A DNA stretch of 51,022 bases from Halomonas llamarensis (GCF_023555005.1 NZ_JAMJPJ010000025.1:1-51022), one strand, 5' to 3'. Numbered from the stretch's first letter, positions 27,604 through 39,026 are shown. Translations and numbers: made by a program. Notes: generated by a model not told the origin, from the letters alone.

Positions 27604-27740
27604 GGCAACTTCCTTTCGCATTAATATCAACTTGTCTTTTCGTTTGGTCGTTTTGACTCTTCACTATTCTAGGCGCTGAAGCGTAATAGGGCTACCGCTT
27701 CTCTATATACTTTCCTGATGTACTTTCTCATGATAGCCAG
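27604..27740 (-). promoter_or_regulatory. pnp leader and upstream region (3-prime exon of the intron)
   Basis: This 137-base stretch lies between the intron 3-prime end and the pnp start. It holds a GAAGCG/CGCTTC stem (27678-27683 with 27696-27701) and a -10-like TAGAAT on the minus strand (27671-27666) without a good -35. E. coli pnp autoregulates through a leader hairpin cut by RNase III; the stem here might play that part, but it is short. No rpsO remnant is visible. Confidence 0.4.
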
Positions 27741-29665
27741 ATCGAGTAGGAAGGGGAGTCGCCTCCCCTGTCCTCTCACACCACCGGGCGTACGGTTCCG
27801 TACCACGGCGGTTCATGAACAACGGTTAAGCCATCTTACCGTATCGAGTATTGAGATCAGCCCCTGGTTGTTGAACCATCTCCTCGGCAGGGCATGATTC
27901 ATGTGCGAGGCTCCTGCATTCCACCAGGGCCCTCGCCCATTGCCCGCCGATTTCCAAGCACGGTACGCATCCAGTCCTAGCCCTCGCAGCTTCCGTCGCC
28001 GAGTTGCTGGGCGTTTCCATTGCCGCCAGATCAGGCCGCGTAAGCGGCGGCGTATCCATTGATCCAGCGCTTCCAGCGGGCGCTTTACATCAACGAGGTC
28101 AAAGTAGTTGGCCCAACCCCGCAGGGTGGGTGCCAACTCCTTGATCACTCGCTGGATGTGACGCCCCCTGCCACGCTTCAGGATCTCACGGACACGCTGC
28201 ATCATACGCTTCAGACTGGTCTTGGCGAGCGTCAGTTTCGACTGCTTGTGCCGAGTAAGACTGTAGCCCAGGTAGCCGCGTTTCCATGGCCGATCCACCG
28301 CACTTTTCGTACGGTTGACCGTCAGCCGAAGTGAGCTCTCGAGATACTCACTCAAGCTCTCCATGACACGCTCGCCTGCTCGCTGACTTTTGACATACAC
28401 CTGCACGTCATCAGCGTAGCGGCAGAAGCGGTGGCCTCGGCGTTCCAGCTCCTTGTCCATGTCGTCCAGCAGGATGTTCGCCAGCAGCGGGCTGAGTGGC
28501 CCGCCTTGGGGCGCTCCCTGCCGCCTTGGCGTGGGCAAGCCGTGCTGGAACATGCCCGCCTCCAGGTAGCGGCGGATCAGACGCAGCACGCGCTTGTCGT
28601 CAACGCGCCGCGCCACCCGGGCCATCAGCAGGTCGTGGTTCACGCGGTCGAAGAAGGCTTCCAGATCAAGGTCGACCACCCAGCGGTGGCCGGCGGTGAC
28701 GTGGGCCTTCATGGCCGAGACGGCCTGCTTAGCACTGCGCTTGGGGCGGTAGCCGTAACTCGACGCGGAGAACGCTGGGTCGAAAATCGGCATGAGCACC
28801 TGGGATAGCGCTTGCTGGATTAAGCGGTCGGTAACCGTAGGAATACCAAGCTGCCGCGTCCCACCCTTGGGTTTGGGGATCGTGGCGGCTCGGATCGGGC
28901 TGGGGTGATACTCATCGGCCAATAGCCGCTCGCGCAGCGTTGGCCAGTACTGCTTTAGGTGATCACCCAGTTGGTGCACCGTCATGCCATCGACACCCGG
29001 GGTGCCTTTGTTGGTGACCACCCGACGGTAAGCTCGCTCCATGTTTTCCGGGTCAACGACCCGTTCCATGAGCGAGGTTGACTCCGCTTTCGTCCACGAT
29101 AATGACGCCGGGCTCGTCTCGACGCTCACCGGCTGGGGCGCGGCGTACTGCGCCTGCCCTTCTGGGTGAGTGACGGTATTAGCGTCGGTTTCTGTCTTCA
29201 TGATCGATCCTCGAGACGTTATCGCCTACTCGCGGTTCTTCATGTTCGGCCCTTGGTGCCGGGGTGAACCGGCACTTACTATGGCCTCGGCTGACGTCTG
29301 GTGGTCCATCCCGTCGCCTCTCGACGCCGGTAGCACCGTGGCAGACCACCAGACCTCCCAGGGTAAGACGCGCGACCTTCCCGCTTATGCCTGTCGGATC
29401 TACGTCATGACGTTCCGTGCAAGTACTGGGCTTTGGTGATTCGTGCCACCTCACCCCGCCATAACGCCTCGTATCCGCTTCCTGTTCGTCAGGCCAGCGT
29501 TTTGCCTCGGGCTGCCTTCGGATTCCCCCTCGCGGGGGACACCCTTGCCGTCAGCTAGCACTTCCCCTTGCCGGGCGTGCAGGGGACTTTCACCCCCAAG
29601 TCATCCTGAGGCACCACCCCCAGGAACAGCGCCGGTCAAGGCGCTGCGCGCCATGCCTGGCGCAC
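27741..29665 (-). mobile_element. Group II intron, bacterial class C type
   Basis: The element reads leftward. The 5-prime end is GTGCGCC at 29665. The 3-prime end comes after a domain V/VI-like region (the stem GGGGAG/CTCCCC and the ending CCTACTCGAT) at 27741. The total is 1925 bases, with one reverse transcriptase ORF inside domain IV. It sits seven bases after the stem of the suc operon terminator, the insertion preference known for IIC introns. Bases 29202-29665 are the structured 5-prime RNA (domains I-III) and hold no gene. Exact ends are inferred from conserved termini. Confidence 0.85.
27813..29201 (-). CDS. ltrA: Group II intron reverse transcriptase/maturase
   Basis: A 462-residue intron-encoded protein that aids splicing and copies the intron RNA for retrohoming. 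Reverse transcriptase blocks are clear: GTPGVDGMTV, RQLGIPTVTDRLIQQA, SSYGYRPKRSA, DLDLEAFFDRVNHD, the QGGPLSPLLANI box and the catalytic YADD near residue 265. The maturase (X) domain follows. It ends with SHMNHALPRRWFNNQGL and has no HNH endonuclease, which fits class C. GAGGATCG precedes the ATG. The ORF appears intact, so the element may still be active. Confidence 0.93.
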   Translation of the reverse strand: MKTETDANTVTHPEGQAQYAAPQPVSVETSPASLSWTKAESTSLMERVVDPENMERAYRRVVTNKGTPGVDGMTVHQLGDHLKQYWPTLRERLLADEYHPSPIRAATIPKPKGGTRQLGIPTVTDRLIQQALSQVLMPIFDPAFSASSYGYRPKRSAKQAVSAMKAHVTAGHRWVVDLDLEAFFDRVNHDLLMARVARRVDDKRVLRLIRRYLEAGMFQHGLPTPRRQGAPQGGPLSPLLANILLDDMDKELERRGHRFCRYADDVQVYVKSQRAGERVMESLSEYLESSLRLTVNRTKSAVDRPWKRGYLGYSLTRHKQSKLTLAKTSLKRMMQRVREILKRGRGRHIQRVIKELAPTLRGWANYFDLVDVKRPLEALDQWIRRRLRGLIWRQWKRPATRRRKLRGLGLDAYRAWKSAGNGRGPWWNAGASHMNHALPRRWFNNQGLISILDTVRWLNRCS

Positions 29666-29669
29666 ACGA

Positions 29670-29697
29670 ATAAGGGCGCCCCGAGGGGCGCCCTTAT
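29670..29697 (-). terminator. Terminator of the suc operon and intron target
   Basis: ATAAGGGCGCCCC and GGGGCGCCCTTAT form a 13-bp perfect inverted repeat around a 2-base centre. Reading leftward the stem is followed by TCGT and then the intron, which has displaced the original downstream sequence. It starts 28 bases after the sucD stop. Confidence 0.85.
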
Positions 29698-29724
29698 AGC
29701 GTGCGGCTAACCTCAATGGCTAAC

Positions 29725-30597
29725 TTACCAGCCAGTCACTTCTTTCAGTGCATCGCCGATTTCAGCCAGCGAGCGCACGGTTTTGACACCAGCGTCTTCC
29801 AACGCGGCAAACTTCTCATCGGCAGTGCCTTTACCGCCAGAGATGATGGCGCCAGCGTGGCCCATACGCTTACCGGGAGGTGCGGTGACACCGGCAATGT
29901 AAGAGACAACGGGCTTAGAAACATTGGCTTTGATGTAAGCCGAGGCTTCTTCTTCCGCGGTGCCGCCGATTTCACCGATCATGACGATCGCTTCGGTCTT
30001 CGGATCGTTCTCAAACAGTTCGAGAATATCGATAAAGTTAGAGCCCGGGATCGGGTCGCCGCCGATGCCCACACAGGTGGACTGGCCAAAGCCGTGATCG
30101 GTGGTCTGCTTAACCGCTTCGTAAGTCAGCGTGCCCGAGCGGGAAACAATACCCACGCGGCCCGGCTGATGGATATGCCCCGGCATGATGCCGATTTTGC
30201 ACTCACCCGGCGTAATAACGCCCGGGCAGTTCGGGCCAATCAAGCGCACGCCCAGCTCGTCACATTTCACTTTCGCTTCGAGCATATCAAGTGTGGCGAT
30301 GCCTTCGGTAATACATACGATGAGCTTGATACCGGCATTGGCCGCTTCAAGAATCGAGTCTTTACAGAATGGCGCCGGTACATAAATAACGCTGGCTTCC
30401 GCGCCGGTCTTCGCTACCGCTTCTTTTACGGTGTTGAAAACCGGCAGGCCTAGATGCTCTTGGCCGCCTTTACCCGGCGTCACACCACCGACCATCTGCG
30501 TACCGTAGGCAATCGCCTGCTCGGAGTGGAACGTGCCTTGGCCACCAGTGAAACCTTGGCAGATGACCTTGGTGTTCTTATCGATCAGGATGCTCAT
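29725..30597 (-). CDS. sucD: Succinyl-CoA synthetase alpha subunit
   Basis: The alpha subunit carries the phosphohistidine and binds CoA in the TCA-cycle enzyme that makes ATP or GTP from succinyl-CoA. The product is 290 residues. It has [11 protein letters not shown] at the start, the CoA-binding [19 protein letters not shown], and the active-site His in [17 protein letters not shown] near residue 247. The ATG at 30597 shares its A with the sucC stop (TAATG), so translation is coupled. Last gene of the TCA cluster; a strong terminator follows. Confidence 0.96.
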   Translation of the reverse strand: MSILIDKNTKVICQGFTGGQGTFHSEQAIAYGTQMVGGVTPGKGGQEHLGLPVFNTVKEAVAKTGAEASVIYVPAPFCKDSILEAANAGIKLIVCITEGIATLDMLEAKVKCDELGVRLIGPNCPGVITPGECKIGIMPGHIHQPGRVGIVSRSGTLTYEAVKQTTDHGFGQSTCVGIGGDPIPGSNFIDILELFENDPKTEAIVMIGEIGGTAEEEASAYIKANVSKPVVSYIAGVTAPPGKRMGHAGAIISGGKGTADEKFAALEDAGVKTVRSLAEIGDALKEVTGW

Positions 30598-31763
30598 TAC
30601 TTGCCCTCCGCCGCTTTAACGACCTGCTGAGCCGCGTCGGTCAGACTGGTAGCCGCGATGATGTTCAGACCGCTAGACGCGAGTTTTTCCGTGCCTAGCT
30701 CGGCGTTGTTACCTTCCAGACGTACGACCACTGGCACGTTGACACCAACCTGCTCAACGGCACCGATGATGCCTTCCGCAATCATGTCGCAACGTACAAT
30801 ACCGCCGAAAATATTGACCAGTACGGCCTTGACGGAGTCGTCGGAAAGAATCAGCTTGAAGGCTTCCGCTACGCGCTCTTTGGTCGCGCCACCGCCAACA
30901 TCGAGGAAGTTGGCTGGCTTACCGCCGTTCAGGTTGACGATATCCATGGTACCCATGGCAAGACCCGCGCCGTTCACCATGCAGCCGATGTTGCCATCAA
31001 GCGCGACATAGTTAAGTTCCCACGCAGCCGCTTCCGCTTCGCGCTCGTCTTCCTGCGACGGATCACGCATCGCCTGAAGGTCTGGGTGACGGTACAGCGC
31101 GTTGCTGTCCAGCCCCAATTTGGCGTCGAGGCAGTGGAGGTTGCCTTCGTCGGTGATGACCAGCGGATTAATTTCTAACAGCGCCAAATCTTTATCATGG
31201 AACAGCTTAGACAGTCCCAGGAAAACCTTGGTGAACTGCTTAATCTGGTTGCCAGAAAGACCTAGTGCAAAGGCCAGCTCACGCGCTTGGTACGGCTGAG
31301 CGCCGACCAGCGGGTCGATCTCAGCTTTGAGAATTTTTTCCGGCGTTTCTTCGGCAACCTTCTCGATTTCTACGCCGCCTTCGGTAGAGGCCATAAAGAC
31401 CACGCGACGGGAAGTGCGGTCAACAACAGCGCCCAGATAAAGCTCATCGGCGATATCGGTGCAGGTCTCAACCAAAATCTTGGAAACCGGCTGACCGTGT
31501 TCGTCGGTCTGGAAAGTCACCAAGTTGTTACCCAGCCACTGCTCAGCAAAGGTTTTAGCATCGGCAGGGTCTTTGATTAACTTAACGCCGCCCGCTTTAC
31601 CGCGACCACCGGCATGCACTTGGGCTTTTACCACCCACATGTCGCCGCCGATTTTTTTACATGCTTCTGCTGCTTCTTCGGGCGTGTCCACGGCAAAACT
31701 TTTGGACACTGGCAGACCATAATCGGCAAACAGCTGTTTGCCTTGATACTCGTGAAGGTTCAT
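30597..31763 (-). CDS. sucC: Succinyl-CoA synthetase beta subunit
   Basis: ATP-grasp subunit of succinyl-CoA synthetase, 388 residues, the standard length. Landmarks are [12 protein letters not shown], the nucleotide loop [14 protein letters not shown] near residue 50, LLEINPL with the metal-binding residues, and the C-terminal [10 protein letters not shown] and [12 protein letters not shown]. It precedes sucD with a one-base overlap. A 159-base gap behind lpd contains a palindrome, so it could have its own promoter or an mRNA processing site. Confidence 0.96.
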   Translation of the reverse strand: MNLHEYQGKQLFADYGLPVSKSFAVDTPEEAAEACKKIGGDMWVVKAQVHAGGRGKAGGVKLIKDPADAKTFAEQWLGNNLVTFQTDEHGQPVSKILVETCTDIADELYLGAVVDRTSRRVVFMASTEGGVEIEKVAEETPEKILKAEIDPLVGAQPYQARELAFALGLSGNQIKQFTKVFLGLSKLFHDKDLALLEINPLVITDEGNLHCLDAKLGLDSNALYRHPDLQAMRDPSQEDEREAEAAAWELNYVALDGNIGCMVNGAGLAMGTMDIVNLNGGKPANFLDVGGGATKERVAEAFKLILSDDSVKAVLVNIFGGIVRCDMIAEGIIGAVEQVGVNVPVVVRLEGNNAELGTEKLASSGLNIIAATSLTDAAQQVVKAAEGK

Positions 31764-31883
31764 CGATTCATGCCATTGGTTGCATGTGACTCGAATGATG
31801 GCAAGTCATTAACATACTCCCCATCCCCGTACTTTCGATTCCTGTCATTCACCACAAATGAAAAGACATGGCCGAAAGTGTTG

Positions 31884-31909
31884 CGCCACCCATGGGTGGC
31901 GCTTTTTTG
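31884..31909 (+). terminator. Rightward-facing terminator-like palindrome between lpd and sucC
   Basis: GCGCCACCCATGGGTGGCGC is a perfect 20-bp palindrome followed on the plus strand by TTTTTT. The genes on both sides read leftward, and the leftward strand has no T run. So it would stop antisense transcription or act as an RNA stability or processing hairpin in the lpd-sucC mRNA. Confidence 0.6.
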
Positions 31910-31922
31910 TTACGTCATCGCG

Positions 31923-33408
<1,486 letters not shown>

Positions 33409-33448
33409 TAAGTGCGATTTAGCGTATCTACGAGATGAGTCGCAATTT

Positions 33449-35026
33449 TTATACGTCGAGCAAGAGGCGCGCGGGATCTTCTAGCAACTCTTTCATCGTC
33501 ACTAGAAATTGCACCGCGTCTTTGCCGTCGATCATACGGTGGTCGTAAGACACCGCCAGGTACATCATGGGGCGAATTTCTACCTTACCGTTGACCGCCA
33601 TGGGGCGTTCCTGAATCTTATGCATTCCCAGAATAGCGGTTTGCGGCGGATTGATAATTGGGGTCGACATCAGCGAGCCGAAGATACCACCGTTAGTAAT
33701 CGTAAAGGTGCCGCCCTGCATTTCATCAATACCGAGCTTACCGTCACGGGCACGCTTACCGAAATCGACGATGGTTTTCTCGACATCGGCAATTTTCATG
33801 CTATCGGTATCGCGTAGCACCGGAACGACCAAGCCGCGAGGCGTCGACACGGCTACGCCGATATCCTGATAACCATGATAGACGATGTCTTTACCGTCGA
33901 TGGAAGCGTTGACGTCCGGGAAGCGCTTGAGCGCCTCTGAAGCCGCCTTGACGAAAAAGCCCATAAAGCCAAGCTTGGTATCGTGCGCCTTCAGGAAAGT
34001 GTCCTTGTACTGCGCGCGCAACTCCATCACAGCTGTCATGTCCACTTCGTTGTAAGTGGTCAGCATGGCAGCCGTTTGCTGAGCCTCAACCAGGCGCTTG
34101 GCGATGGTTTGACGCAGACGGCTCATCGGCACGCGTTTCTCTGGGCGCTCACCTTCTACCGCGGGCGCAGTGGCAGCTGACGCAGCACTTTTAGGTGCTG
34201 CAGCGCCGCCGGAGGCTTTCTTGGCCGAGCCTGCTTTTACCGCTTTCTGCACATCCTCTTTCAGAATGCGGCCGTCCTTGCCGGTGCCCTCAATCTTGGC
34301 AACGTCCAGGTCATGCTCAGCGATCATTTTGCGCGCGGCCGGCGCCAGGATTTTGTCACCGACCTTTTCGTCACCACTGCCGTCATCGGCACTGCTTTCG
34401 GCTTTATGCGGTGTTGAATCATCACCACTGCCGCTATCGCTACCAGCGCCTTCACCGAAGATAGCCAGCACTTGCTCAGAGGCAACTTGACTGCCTTCTT
34501 CGACTTTAATCTCGGCGAGCGCGCCGTCCGCCGGCGCAACCACTTCGAGCACAACCTTGTCAGTTTCGATATCCGCCAGCACTTCATCACGCTTGACCGC
34601 TGCGCCGACTTTTTTGTGCCATGTGGCGACGGTACCTTCCTGCACAGACTCAGGAAAGGTCGGCGCCTTCACTTCGTGCTGCTGACCACCGCCGCTAGCT
34701 TTCTTCTCTTGTGTTTTTCCTTCGCCCGCCGTGGCAGCGGGCTTGTCTTCTTTATCGGTGTTGCCAGTACCGCTATCACCAGAAGCACTGCCTTCGCCAA
34801 TCTTGCCCAGCACCTGCTCGGACTCCACGGTATCCCCCTCTTCGACCGTGGCATCGGTCAGGGTGCCTGCTTCAGGTGCGACAACTTCAAGCACCACTTT
34901 ATCGGTTTCAATTTCAACAATCAGCTCGTCACGCTCAACACTGTCGCCTGGCTTTTTATGCCACGCTGCTACAGTGCCTTCGGCAACGGATTCTGGAAAG
35001 GTTGGCGCTTTGATCTCGGTAGCCAT
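33449..35026 (-). CDS. sucB: 2-oxoglutarate dehydrogenase E2 with two lipoyl domains
   Basis: Dihydrolipoyl succinyltransferase, the core of the 2-oxoglutarate dehydrogenase complex. The 525-residue protein is much longer than the E. coli form (about 405) because it has two lipoyl domains. These span about residues 2-79 and 117-194, each with the lipoyl lysine in ETDKVV (Lys43 and Lys157), joined by Gly/Ser/Glu-rich linkers. The E3-binding domain is near 225-262 ([14 protein letters not shown]). The catalytic domain from about 290 ends with the [10 protein letters not shown] active-site His/Asp. It starts 38 bases behind sucA. Confidence 0.95.
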   Translation of the reverse strand: MATEIKAPTFPESVAEGTVAAWHKKPGDSVERDELIVEIETDKVVLEVVAPEAGTLTDATVEEGDTVESEQVLGKIGEGSASGDSGTGNTDKEDKPAATAGEGKTQEKKASGGGQQHEVKAPTFPESVQEGTVATWHKKVGAAVKRDEVLADIETDKVVLEVVAPADGALAEIKVEEGSQVASEQVLAIFGEGAGSDSGSGDDSTPHKAESSADDGSGDEKVGDKILAPAARKMIAEHDLDVAKIEGTGKDGRILKEDVQKAVKAGSAKKASGGAAAPKSAASAATAPAVEGERPEKRVPMSRLRQTIAKRLVEAQQTAAMLTTYNEVDMTAVMELRAQYKDTFLKAHDTKLGFMGFFVKAASEALKRFPDVNASIDGKDIVYHGYQDIGVAVSTPRGLVVPVLRDTDSMKIADVEKTIVDFGKRARDGKLGIDEMQGGTFTITNGGIFGSLMSTPIINPPQTAILGMHKIQERPMAVNGKVEIRPMMYLAVSYDHRMIDGKDAVQFLVTMKELLEDPARLLLDV

Positions 35027-35064
35027 GTCGTTTCCTTTATAAATTCTTTAAACCCGGTGGGCGC

Positions 35065-37899
35065 TTATAGATTAAAAGCGTCTTCCACCAGCTGGCGCTG
35101 CTGTTCAGTGTGAACGGACATATAGCCTGCCGCTGGTGCAGCGGAAGCCGGTCGCCCAGCGAACTTCAATTTGCCGCCTAAGCCTTCGTTAAGCATATCG
35201 GCCACGGCACGCATGTGGTGCTGGCTAGAGTACCAAGCGCCCTGATTGAGCGGTTCTTCCTGGCACCACACAATGTCCTCCAGCTGGGGATACGCTTGAA
35301 GCGTTTCCAAAAGCTCCTCTTTCGGGAAAGGATAGAGCTGCTCAAGACGAATGATGGCCGTGTCATGGCGGTCATTATCAACACGCCAAGCCGCTAAGTC
35401 GTAATAGACCTTACCTGCACACAAAATAGCGCGTGTTACTTTCTCAGGCGATAACTTAGCTTGGTCAGGCAGCACCATGTAGAACTTGCCGTACGCCAGA
35501 TCATCCAGGTGTGAAATCGCTTCTTTATGGCGCAACAGAGATTTCGGTGTCATGACCACTAGCGGTTTCCGCAGCGGACGAATCACCTGGCGGCGCAGTA
35601 GATGGAAAATTTGCGCTGGCGTAGTCGGCACGCATACTTGCATATTATGCTCAGCACACATTTGCAAGAAGCGCTCAAGGCGCGCTGATGAATGCTCAGG
35701 ACCCTGGCCTTCATAACCGTGTGGCAGCAACATGGTCAGCCCACACAACCTACCCCACTTGGTTTCACCCGAAGAGATGAACTGATCCACGACGACTTGG
35801 GCACCATTGAAGAAGTCACCAAACTGCGCCTCCCAGATCACCAAATCGTTGGGCGCCGTGGTGGCATAGCCGTACTCAAACGCCAACACGGCTTCTTCTG
35901 ACAAATAAGAGTCATGAATCGTGAAACGAGGCTGGCCTTCCGTCAGATTTTGCAGCGGTACATAGGTGGTGCCATCTTTCTGGTTATGCACTACTGCGTG
36001 GCGATGTGAGAAAGTGCCGCGCCCGACATCCTGGCCGGTAACGCGAACGGGGTGGCCTTGGTCAATGAGCGTGGCGTATGCCAGCGTCTCAGCAAACCCC
36101 CAGTTAAGTGCCATACCGCCCGCCTGCATTTTGCGGCGGTCGTCATAAATTTTGGCAACTTGGCGCTGCACGTCGACCCCGTCGGGGACGCTGCACATCT
36201 TCGCTGCTAACTTTTGCAACAGCTTCATATCCACCGTTGTGTCGGCATTGCCGGTCCACTCGTGGCCAATATAGGGTTGCCAGTTGACAAATAGTGAGGT
36301 GTTAGGCTCTTGCACCAGTGCGTTAGCCACGTGGTTGCCTGCCGTCAAATCTTCACGGTATTTCTCAACCATCGCCTTGGTTTCGTCGTCACTGACCACA
36401 CCGTCTTGTATTAAGCGTTCAATAAAAAGCGAACGCGATGAAGGATGCTGTTTGATTTTGGTGTACATCATCGGCTGAGTACCGGAAGGTTCATCAGCTT
36501 CGTTATGGCCACGACGGCGATAACACACCAGATCAATCACCACATCTTTCTTGAACTGCTGGCGGTAATCCAGCGCCACTTGGGTCGCATGCAATACCGC
36601 ATCAGGATCATCGCCGTTAACGTGAAAAATCGGCGCCTGAACCATTTTAGCGATATCGGTACAATACTCGGTTGAGCGAGCATCTAACGGATGGGACGTG
36701 GTAAAGCCCACCTGGTTGTTAATGACAATATGGACGGTACCGCCAGTCTTGTACGCGCGAGTTTGAGACATCTGGAATGTCTCCATCACCACGCCCTGAC
36801 CGGCAAAGGCCGCATCACCATGCACATTGATAGGCAGTACTTTATCGCCTGCCGGATCATCGCGTCGATCCTGACGCGCACGCACCGAACCTTCTACCAC
36901 AGGCGCGACAATTTCCAAGTGCGACGGGTTAAACGAGAGGGCTAGATGCACCTCACCGCCCGGCGACATCACATTGGAACTGAAACCCTGGTGATATTTA
37001 ACATCACCGGAGCCCCGTTCGATGACTTTTTTGCCGTCGAACTCGTCAATTAGATCCGTTGGATTTTTGCCGAGAATATTGACCAGCAGGTTGAGACGGC
37101 CGCGGTGCGCCATACCGATAACGACTTCCTTGGTGCCGTAACCACCGGCACGCTGGATCAATTCGTCCATCATCGGAATAAAGGCTTCGCCACCTTCAAG
37201 GCCGAAGCGTTTTGTCCCTGGATACTTGGATGCGAGGTAGTTTTCCAACCCTTCAGCAGCGGTCAAGCGCTCTAGTACGTGCTTGCGTACATCGTCGCTG
37301 AACTTGGGCGCACTGCGCACCGATTCAAAGCGACGCTGTAGCCAACGCTTTTCTTCAGTATCAACAATGTGCATGATTTCGCAGCCAATGGAGCGACAAT
37401 AAGTGCGCTCCAGGGCGTCGACGATGTCACGCAACGGTGCTTTATCGATACCTAAAAAGAAAGAACCGGTCTGGAACTCAACATCCAAATCTGCTTTAGA
37501 AAGCTGATGGAAGGAAAGGTCTAGATCCGGAACAGGGGTGGGATCTCGCAGTCCCAGCGGGTCGATATTGGCTTTTTGATGCCCACGGAAACGATAAGCG
37601 TTAATCAGCTGCAGGACTTTCACCTGTTTTTTGCTTTCGCCGCTGTCAACAGCGGCCGCTACTCGACTCGGGCGTGCTTGACGCCCAAGTTGGTAGAACT
37701 GATCACGAATCGGGCTAAGTGGAACATCGTGAGAGGCACTGCCCTCGGGACGCGGTAGCGAATCAAAATAATTGCGCCACTCGTCGGGGACAGCATTGGG
37801 ATCATCAAGGTACTGCTCGTAAAGCGCTTCTACGTAGTGGGCATTGCCGCCACTAACGTGAGAGGAACGCCACATCAACTCCATTATGCCTTGTTGCAT
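35065..37899 (-). CDS. sucA: 2-oxoglutarate dehydrogenase E1
   Basis: Thiamine-diphosphate decarboxylase of the 2-oxoglutarate dehydrogenase complex. The 944-residue protein shows the N-terminal peptide VSGGNAHYVEALYEQYL that docks the complex, GMAHRGRLN, the ThDP motif beginning GDAAFAGQG (about residue 385) and ending NNQVGFTT, and the transketolase-like C-terminal half with EYGYA and CQEEPLNQGAW. I start at the ATG at 37899 (MQQGIMELMW), which aligns with relatives. An in-frame extension to 38028 is low-complexity leader. The ATG at 37884 has a better ribosome site and is an alternative. Confidence 0.94.
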   Translation of the reverse strand: MQQGIMELMWRSSHVSGGNAHYVEALYEQYLDDPNAVPDEWRNYFDSLPRPEGSASHDVPLSPIRDQFYQLGRQARPSRVAAAVDSGESKKQVKVLQLINAYRFRGHQKANIDPLGLRDPTPVPDLDLSFHQLSKADLDVEFQTGSFFLGIDKAPLRDIVDALERTYCRSIGCEIMHIVDTEEKRWLQRRFESVRSAPKFSDDVRKHVLERLTAAEGLENYLASKYPGTKRFGLEGGEAFIPMMDELIQRAGGYGTKEVVIGMAHRGRLNLLVNILGKNPTDLIDEFDGKKVIERGSGDVKYHQGFSSNVMSPGGEVHLALSFNPSHLEIVAPVVEGSVRARQDRRDDPAGDKVLPINVHGDAAFAGQGVVMETFQMSQTRAYKTGGTVHIVINNQVGFTTSHPLDARSTEYCTDIAKMVQAPIFHVNGDDPDAVLHATQVALDYRQQFKKDVVIDLVCYRRRGHNEADEPSGTQPMMYTKIKQHPSSRSLFIERLIQDGVVSDDETKAMVEKYREDLTAGNHVANALVQEPNTSLFVNWQPYIGHEWTGNADTTVDMKLLQKLAAKMCSVPDGVDVQRQVAKIYDDRRKMQAGGMALNWGFAETLAYATLIDQGHPVRVTGQDVGRGTFSHRHAVVHNQKDGTTYVPLQNLTEGQPRFTIHDSYLSEEAVLAFEYGYATTAPNDLVIWEAQFGDFFNGAQVVVDQFISSGETKWGRLCGLTMLLPHGYEGQGPEHSSARLERFLQMCAEHNMQVCVPTTPAQIFHLLRRQVIRPLRKPLVVMTPKSLLRHKEAISHLDDLAYGKFYMVLPDQAKLSPEKVTRAILCAGKVYYDLAAWRVDNDRHDTAIIRLEQLYPFPKEELLETLQAYPQLEDIVWCQEEPLNQGAWYSSQHHMRAVADMLNEGLGGKLKFAGRPASAAPAAGYMSVHTEQQRQLVEDAFNL

Positions 37900-38141
37900 C
37901 TCTCGGTCACCCTGCACTGATGGGGTGGTATCGGTATCGCCACGCAAAGCGACGACAACGCTATTGCCCTGCCGGCGGGGCGGGACGTTTGCCGGCGGCG
38001 CCGACCCATGGCCGGAAGCCCTTACCACTTATTCGACAGCAGTTTGCCTTTACTGCTTTTACTAACTCTTTATTGACTTACGCCGTTCTTTACATACGTC
38101 ATTCTTTACATATGTAGCGTTTTGCTAATCAGTCCATGCTC
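37900..38141. promoter_or_regulatory. Upstream region of sucA
   Basis: About 240 bases between the sdh terminator and sucA that must hold the sucA promoter, unless all transcription reads through. No near-consensus promoter is evident. It contains a 16-base tandem repeat (TACGCCGTTCTTTACA, TACGTCATTCTTTACA; 38079-38110). Confidence 0.4.
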
Positions 38142-38170
38142 AAAAGCCGGTACTCGCGGCACCGGCTTTT
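38142..38170. terminator. Bidirectional terminator between sdhB and sucA
   Basis: AAAAGCCGGT (38142-38151) pairs with ACCGGCTTTT (38161-38170) around a 9-base loop. Because the stem ends are A/T runs it can work leftward for sdhCDAB. It sits about 120 bases past the sdhB stop and splits the TCA cluster into sdh and suc units. The rest of the gap (38171-38291) has two AAGTGGCA direct repeats and nothing else seen. Confidence 0.75.
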
Positions 38171-38291
38171 AAACTTGGCTGGCCAAGTGGTGCGACTCAC
38201 CGCCGCACCACCTAACACCCCTATGATAACAAGCGAAGCGCTTGGATTTAAGTGGCATTGACGCGCAACTTAAGTGGCAATCGCTTTTTTC

Positions 38292-39002
38292 TTAGGTCGC
38301 ATCGGCTAGTAGCATCTCACGGATCTTACCAATCGCACGTGTAGGGTTAAGGCCTTTCGGGCATACCGCCACACAATTCATGATGCCGCGGCAGCGAAAC
38401 ACGGAGAACGGATCTTCTAAATCTGTCAGACGCTCACTGGTCGCCGTGTCGCGCGAGTCCGCCAAGAAGCGGTAAGACTGCAACAGGCCTGCCGGCCCGA
38501 CAAACTTGTCCGGGTTCCACCAGAACGACGGGCATGAGGTCGAGCAGCACGCACACAGAATACACTCGTATAAGCCATCTAGCTTATCGCGATCTTCCGG
38601 CGACTGCAGACGCTCAATGGCTGGCGCTGGTTCGTCATTTTGCAGATACGGCTGAATGCGCTCGTACTGCTTGTAGAACAACGCCATATCGACAACCATA
38701 TCGCGGATAACCGGCAAGCCCGGCAGCGGGCGCAGGGTCAGCTTGTTGCCTTTCACAACGTCTGACAGCGGCGTAATACACGCCAAACCGTTTTTACCGT
38801 TCATGTTCATGCCGTCGGAGCCGCAAACGCCTTCACGGCAACTACGCCGAAATGCCAGCCCGCTGTCTTGTTCTTTCATCATATGAAGAACATCCAGCAC
38901 CATCACATCACGGCCTTTGGTATCGACCTGAAACTCCTGCATATAAGGTGCGGAGTCGGTTTCCGGATTGTAACGGTATACGGATACCTGAAGATTGGAC
39001 AT
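38292..39002 (-). CDS. sdhB: Succinate dehydrogenase iron-sulfur subunit
   Basis: Carries the [2Fe-2S], [4Fe-4S] and [3Fe-4S] clusters that move electrons from SdhA flavin to ubiquinone. The 236-residue protein has the first cluster cysteines in RRSCREGVCGSDG and GLAC, then CILCACCSTSCPS and CRGIMNCVAVCPKGLNP. It is bound at the cytoplasmic face of the membrane. It starts 24 bases behind sdhA and is followed by a terminator. Confidence 0.96.
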   Translation of the reverse strand: MSNLQVSVYRYNPETDSAPYMQEFQVDTKGRDVMVLDVLHMMKEQDSGLAFRRSCREGVCGSDGMNMNGKNGLACITPLSDVVKGNKLTLRPLPGLPVIRDMVVDMALFYKQYERIQPYLQNDEPAPAIERLQSPEDRDKLDGLYECILCACCSTSCPSFWWNPDKFVGPAGLLQSYRFLADSRDTATSERLTDLEDPFSVFRCRGIMNCVAVCPKGLNPTRAIGKIREMLLADAT

Positions 39003-39026
39003 GGTGACTCCCTCTCATTACGGAGA

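Noticed and set aside
29443..29673. Plus-strand 76-residue ORF over the intron 5-prime region
   Set aside because: Lies in the structured RNA domains of the group II intron on the opposite strand; no coding signal.
37900..38028. 43-residue N-terminal extension of SucA
   Set aside because: Not similar to any E1 N-terminus; relatives begin at the equivalent of MQQGIMELMW.
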